A stretch of DNA of 64,000 bases, taken from assembly GCA_023846275.1 (NCBI GenBank), contig CM043869.1:32866737-32930736 (forward strand). The letters run 5' to 3'. This document shows positions 59,545 to 64,000 of this stretch, piece after piece; position 1 is the stretch's first letter, and the number at the start of each line of letters is the position of its first letter. The position numbers and the translations under genes were made by a program. The notes under the pieces are model-generated. The model was not told the origin of the DNA and did not search any database. It was given only the letters and a program-made list of their open reading frames with translations. The DNA is from Vanilla planifolia. Its lineage: Eukaryota > Streptophyta > Magnoliopsida > Asparagales > Orchidaceae.

Positions 59545-59740
59545 TGGGCAATAAGGCTTCCATTTACCTTTTGTTGAGTCAAACAACCCCATGTGCTTGA
59601 ACATCGTTAGTTCATGTGTGCTTGCTCTTTTGGGCTATTGTGCTTGCTATTTTAAGCCGTGGTGAATGCATTATAAGATTAGTGTATACAAGATTCCTAA
59701 TGAAAATTGCTTTTAAGAAAGAAGCACTTAGGATCCTATA
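59545..59740 (+). repeat. Diverged copy 1 of the short LTR
   Basis: It begins tgggcaataaggcttcc and shares 'cttttgttgagtc', 'tgtgcttgctctt' and 'gatgaatgca-tataag' with the copies at 59797 and 61001. It ends ggatcctata, followed by a PBS-like tggtacaaagc. Confidence 0.6.
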
Positions 59741-59796
59741 TGTGGTACAAAGCTAGCACCACGAATTTAAGACATAGAGGGGAGGGAGGGTGGGGT

Positions 59797-59967
59797 TGTT
59801 AGGTAGTATGGCTTCTGTTTGGCTTTTGTTGAGTCCAACAACCCAATGTGCTCTAATGTCATAGGCACGTGTGTGCTTGCTCTTCTAAGGCTACGATGAA
59901 TGCACTATAAGAAGAGAGTGTCTTTCTGACAATAATTACTTTTAAATAAAGTGCCTGAGGTCCTACA
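59797..59967 (+). repeat. Short LTR copy 2 (171 bp) with polypurine tract and PBS
   Basis: It begins TGTTAGGTAGTATGG and ends GTCCTACA. A strong purine run (agaggggagggagggtgggg, 59776-59795) sits just upstream like a polypurine tract. TGGCATCAGAAC at 59971-59982 is a near-match to the initiator-Met PBS, three bases after the LTR. Confidence 0.75.
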
Positions 59968-60009
59968 AGTTGGCATCAGAACATGTTACATCTAGAAAAA
60001 GTAAAAATT

Positions 60010-60955
60010 GCTAATAAAGATCTAACATAATGTCCCATAAAATATTTGAAGACTCTACAACATTAGGAGAAAGAGGCTTTGTCATCGAACATTACTGTTC
60101 AAAAGAGAATATTATTTGTATTAGAAAAATAAGATTAAAATTTTTAACAATCTATATTAGGAAATTGCTTAACAACTATTTTTATTTCTAGCCAAACAAA
60201 TCAATAATAAAATAGTTTAAAAAAAGCCTATTAGTGAATTAACATCAAATGAGAAGCATTGACTGCAATTCAATTCAAGAGCAATTAACATTTTGCATTA
60301 AGGCTTTTCGGCTGCGAAATACAACGATATTTTAAACCTTAAGACAACTTATGAAATTTGGGCAAAATAAGAAGCGACAAATGAAAGCACAAATTAGGAA
60401 AAAGAAAGTAAAATAAACACATTAACATATATCTATGAATTATTTCAAATGATTTCTAATGAATATATTAAGTCTATGTTTATACGATTCACCAATATTA
60501 CTAATAGTCTCGTCAACCTTAGCAAAGTTTCAATGATTTAGAAAAGGTGAGAATGATTTTGCATGAAAACGACCCTGTGACCACCACAATCAAGGCTGCA
60601 AAAGAGATGGCAGCCTCTCACTTGAACTATTTGGAAAACTAATAAAAAATAAAATGGAGATAATGCAAAAGAAATGAGGAAGACTCTATGGCTAGACAAG
60701 TTCAATCAAAGAACACGAAAGAGGAGGCCATTGCATTGAAAATCAAATCATCATCAGAAGATGATACTTCATACAGTGATTACATAGCCTTTATATCTAG
60801 AAGCTTATCCAAATTAATAAAACATTGTGATGCAAGAAAATCTGGAATGAATGAAGAACTAAACATAAAGCAGGGCAAAATAAGTAGTCTGCCATGAATG
60901 CAGGAAATTGAGGCATATCTGCCCTAAAAATCCACAAGAATGAGACAGAATTGAG
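60010..60955 (+). pseudogene. Copia gag relic (SIRE-like)
   Basis: Near the start the plus strand reads MSHKIFEDSTTLGERGFVIE. It then has YELFQMISNEYIKSMFIRFT followed by NITNSLVNLSK, matching gag YELFKMxxNExIxxMxTRFTxIxNSLxxLGK. A 69-codon frame at 60688 contains EEAIALKIKSSSEDDTSYSD, which matches the SIRE gag linker. After it VCHECRKLRHICPK is a zinc knuckle with three residues missing between His and the last Cys. Frameshifts separate the parts. Confidence 0.75.
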
Positions 60956-61000
60956 AAATACAAGAATATAAAAAAGCTATAGCCCTTTTGATTGGGGGGT

Positions 61001-61172
61001 TGTTGGGTAGTATGGCTTTTGTTTGGCTTTTGTTGAGTCCAACAACCCAATGTGCTCTAATATCATGGGCATGTGTGTACTTGCTCTTCTAAGGCTACGA
61101 TGAATGCAATATAAGATGAGAGTGTCTTTCTTGACAGTAATTACTTATAAAAAAAGTGCCTGAGGTCCTACA
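61001..61172 (+). repeat. Short LTR copy 3 (172 bp) with PBS
   Basis: Close match to 59797-59967, offset 1204 bp. It is preceded by a G run (ggggggt) and followed by the PBS TGGCATCAGAGC at 61176-61187. The similarity with the copy-2 region continues past the PBS into the gag start, to about 61448 (partner about 60247). Confidence 0.85.
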
Positions 61173-61199
61173 AGTTGGCATCAGAGCATGTTACATCTA

Positions 61200-61448
61200 G
61201 AAAAATAAAAATTACTAATGAAGATCTAACATAATGTCCCATAAAATTTTTGAAGACTCTACAACATTAGGAGAAAGAGGCTTTGCCATCGAACATTACT
61301 GTTCAAAGGAGAATATTATTTGTGTTAGAAAAATAAGATTAAAATTTTTAAGAATCTATGTTAAGAAATTGCTTAACAACCATTTTTATTTTTAGCCAAA
61401 CAAATCAATAACAAAATAGTTTAAAAAAATCCTATTAGTGAATTAACA
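61200..61448 (+). pseudogene. Duplicated start of copia gag
   Basis: Same sequence as 60000-60247 with few changes, reading MSHKIFEDSTTLGERGFAIE then HYCSKENIICVRKIRLKF. It breaks off at 61448, where RNase H sequence begins. Confidence 0.7.
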
Positions 61449-61449
61449 T

Positions 61450-61740
61450 CAAATTCTTTGGATCAAACAACAATTAACTAATAGAAGAAACTCCAACATA
61501 GTGTGATAATGCAAGTATAATTTATTTAACCAAAAACCCAATTCAATATTCACACACGAAACACATTGATATTAGGAATCATTTTATTCATGATCAAATC
61601 AATTCTAAAACTACAATAATGGAATTTGCTTCCTCATAAGATCAATCGGTTAATATCTTTAAAAAATCATTGGCCTCAAAAAAATTTGTTAGAATTAGAA
61701 CAAATCCAAGCATCACAAATCCATTTGAATGAATTTACTC
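61450..61740 (+). pseudogene. Copia RNase H fragment
   Basis: The plus strand reads CDNASIIYLTKNPIQYSHTK followed by HIDIRNHFIHD, then NIFKKSLASKKFVRIRTN. This is the C-terminal end of copia pol (CDNTSAIxLSKNPVxHSRTKHIDIRHHFIRD and DIFTKPL). It joins directly to gag-start sequence, so most of pol has been deleted. Confidence 0.85.
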
Positions 61741-61940
61741 ATGTTGATTCATAACAAAAAAAGGGAGACATATAAACATAAAATGAAAGCTCAACTACTT
61801 TACTTACTATCAACTTAATTATAACTTGCTATCATTTAAGAGAACAAAGATTTGGTTGAGCTTCTGCATGCCTATAATTCACATGAAACAATGCCTTACA
61901 TTTCATTTTATCTTAATAATGATAGTTTTGTCATTATCAA

Positions 61941-61950
61941 GAGAAAGAGA
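61941..61950 (+). other. Copia polypurine tract
   Basis: GAGAAAGAGA after 'gttttgtcattatcaa', the same context as the tract at 33722. Confidence 0.65.
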
Positions 61951-61951
61951 T

Positions 61952-63477
61952 TATTAACCCCATGAACATGATATCAATTGTTTAATGAAACAAAACAAAA
62001 TTTTAAGTATTACCAATGCACTTCTTTAAGTGCATCCTTATATTTTATTTCTAAAATAAATTACAAGATCATTAGGAAATGTGCTATGGATGGCCAAAAC
62101 TGAAGCTAAGATTGTCTTCGACCCAGACTTTATGGTAAAGAAGTTCCTTGAAGACATAGCAGTCAATTAGGAATATCATTTTGAGGCACTTTTCATTTTA
62201 TAATACTATATGTCAAATCCTATGATTTAGAGTTTTGAGAGATTAGGATTTCTTAATGGGTAAGATATGAGTGTGTGAACTCACAATAAATGTGCTAAAA
62301 GTTTTTTTTTTCACACTTCTTAATCCATGTACATAATTATTCATACAAATTTGACTATCTATTGTGATTATCAAATCATCAGTTGAAGTACCTTAACTAG
62401 ATTAATTGATTGAACCAAAAAGAATTTATAAGTGTTTGCTATCAAAACATCTAATCATGAGGTGCGTGCATAAAAAAATTTGAGTTCTTTTAGAAAAGTA
62501 TTGGACCATTTGATCCTTGATCTGATGAGACAGAGATTGAATCTATAAAGTAAGATCTCTATTGAACTACCACTTAACCATTTCACAATCCATCCAATGA
62601 GTGTTTGATGAATGTCAGACCATCCAACACAGAATTAGTTGAATTACATAAAATGAGCCAAGAAATCGGTGTTCTATTGAATGGGCATCTGACCTCTAAC
62701 AAGCATCTAATAGGTTGTCCAATCGTAATCGATTACCTAGTATATTAGCCTATAGTTCACATCATGGACGTCACCAAAAGTGATGTTCTCTGGAACAGCC
62801 ATCAAACCGTCTAATAATGGGAATGACCATCTCTTAATAATGAACATTAAATTATAGTCCTATCAAATGGCTATTAGACTGTTCAATTGGTAGTCCAATA
62901 GTCATCAAGTTGGTCAACAAACAATCTGAATGATTACAACATTTCTAGAATGTTTTAGAATGACCATATCAGATCATCCAATAATACATCGAACCATCTA
63001 ATACCTTTTCCTAAAAACCTATAATAGTCACCTAGATTCTTAAAAATTCAAGTCTCTAATATTTTTAATCAATTAAATAGTCAAATAGTCATTGGTAAGT
63101 CACTAAATCACTCATTACTATACATAAGACATGAATCTGAATTAGAAAAACATCTTGAATCAAATTCTTTAAAATTATAAAAGTGCAATTTTCCAAGAGT
63201 TGTGAAGTCTAGAGGGGCTAGAACTGCATTCCTTCCAAATTTTTTAGAGTGAACAATTTTTCACAATCAGCAACTCTATGCTAATTTAAATATTTTAAAT
63301 TAGGCAGTATGGCTTCTACTTGGCTTTTGTCGTTTCCAGCTTTCTCATGACTGCATGCTCATTTAGGTCCTTTTGCTTATTTTTCTACACAGTGACAAAT
63401 GTGCTATAATGCTAAAGTATACATCCCTCCAAACAGTAATTAATTTTATAAGAGTTAGTAGTATTTGAGATCCTACA
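61952..63477 (+). repeat. Copia 3' LTR-like region
   Basis: It begins TATTAACCCC after the polypurine tract. It contains many 'accatctaat', 'catccaata' and 'gtccaatagtcatc' variants between 62540 and 63010. The last 180 bp (63297-63477, from 'ttaggcagtatggcttc' to 'gatcctaca') match the short LTRs. Either this is one 1.5-kb LTR whose end equals the short LTRs, or a separate short solo LTR sits at its end. No PBS follows 63477. Confidence 0.5.
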
Positions 63478-64000
63478 AGGAGTTTATCTACTTGCTATTA
63501 AAGTTGGAAAGATTTGACAGTTGTGAATTTCATAATAAACGACTCTCATAAGAAATACCTCAACTAGAAGCTCCTTTAGAGAAATATCAACAAACTCATC
63601 TAATAGTTTTATAGTTAAAATGCATCCTTATGTTGTTTAGCAAAAGCTTCTCTCATATGAAGAAAAAACAAAGAACTATCTTTATGAAAATTTTTTCTTA
63701 AGACAATTAAATTAAACATTTTCGAACTTCAAATACTAATTTTCCATCAAATCATTCACCTAATTTGTTTGGAAAACTAAAAGTTCTCTAATAGTAAGAA
63801 AACTGATAAACTAGATCTTTTGTAAAATAATTAGCTTCATTTCTAAATATGACTTAGAAGGTTGAACTTTTGTACATAGTCCTGAATGGTGTAATTTAAT
63901 CTTTTTGTCATTAAATTTAAAAACAAAAATTCTTTCTTCTATAATTCACTACTCCTAAGCATATAAACAACATCTCCTTAATAAGATATATGTCATATAT
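63478..64000. other. AT-rich end of window, no gene seen
   Basis: No recognisable coding or repeat structure. Confidence 0.5.

Overview
This is a 64-kb piece of a plant nuclear genome. The evidence is an AT-rich, intron-containing, gene-poor sequence full of decayed Ty3/gypsy and Ty1/copia retrotransposons, a SWEET sugar transporter with the family's six-exon layout, and a plant membrane-anchored ubiquitin-fold (MUB) gene. The SWEET N-terminus resembles monocot clade III proteins, so a monocot is my guess, but the window does not prove it. Nothing looks bacterial: there are no operons, RBS-led ORFs or CRISPR arrays.

Layout. 1-7.0 kb: AT-rich intergenic DNA with a 207-bp MITE-like hairpin (1227-1433), one 54-codon fragment with a weak BAH-domain look (2635-2799) and a GC-richer island of unknown nature (4.85-5.75 kb). 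7.0-14.1 kb: a minus-strand Ty3/gypsy element with gag, protease, RT, RNase H and a truncated integrase, its PBS, and a 2.9-kb 5' LTR; a ~175-bp direct repeat lies on both sides. 15.7-17.7 kb: an intact plus-strand SWEET gene with a TATA box and an upstream G-box. 18.5-18.9 kb: a copia gag relic. 19.8-20.8 kb: a degenerate tandem array of about 260-bp units.

21.36-45.26 kb (minus strand): a MUB gene read as three exons whose splice phases match exactly and give a 127-residue protein ending in a CaaX box. Its first intron would be about 21.8 kb. That intron holds a rearranged copia element (gag inverted relative to pol) and four separate local tandem duplications of 150-320 bp.

45.7-54.8 kb is AT-rich DNA with simple repeats, one diverged repeat pair and a few exon-like scraps. 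54.86-56.23 kb is a sharply GC-richer LTR-like block. It has tandem 72-74-bp and 86-bp repeats, a plant snRNA-type USE plus TATA spaced as in Pol III genes, and a structured ~225-nt segment ending in TTTT. 59.5-63.5 kb is a chain of short LTRs (about 172 bp), each of the central two followed by a primer-binding site and gag sequence, then a copia RNase H fragment, a polypurine tract and another LTR.

The two host genes are independent: SWEET moves sugar across membranes, and MUB is a lipid-anchored ubiquitin-fold protein. Most of the remaining sequence is transposon debris. The observations most worth checking are the giant-intron MUB gene, the USE/TATA-driven structured segment, and the LTR-sharing gag-only copia chain.
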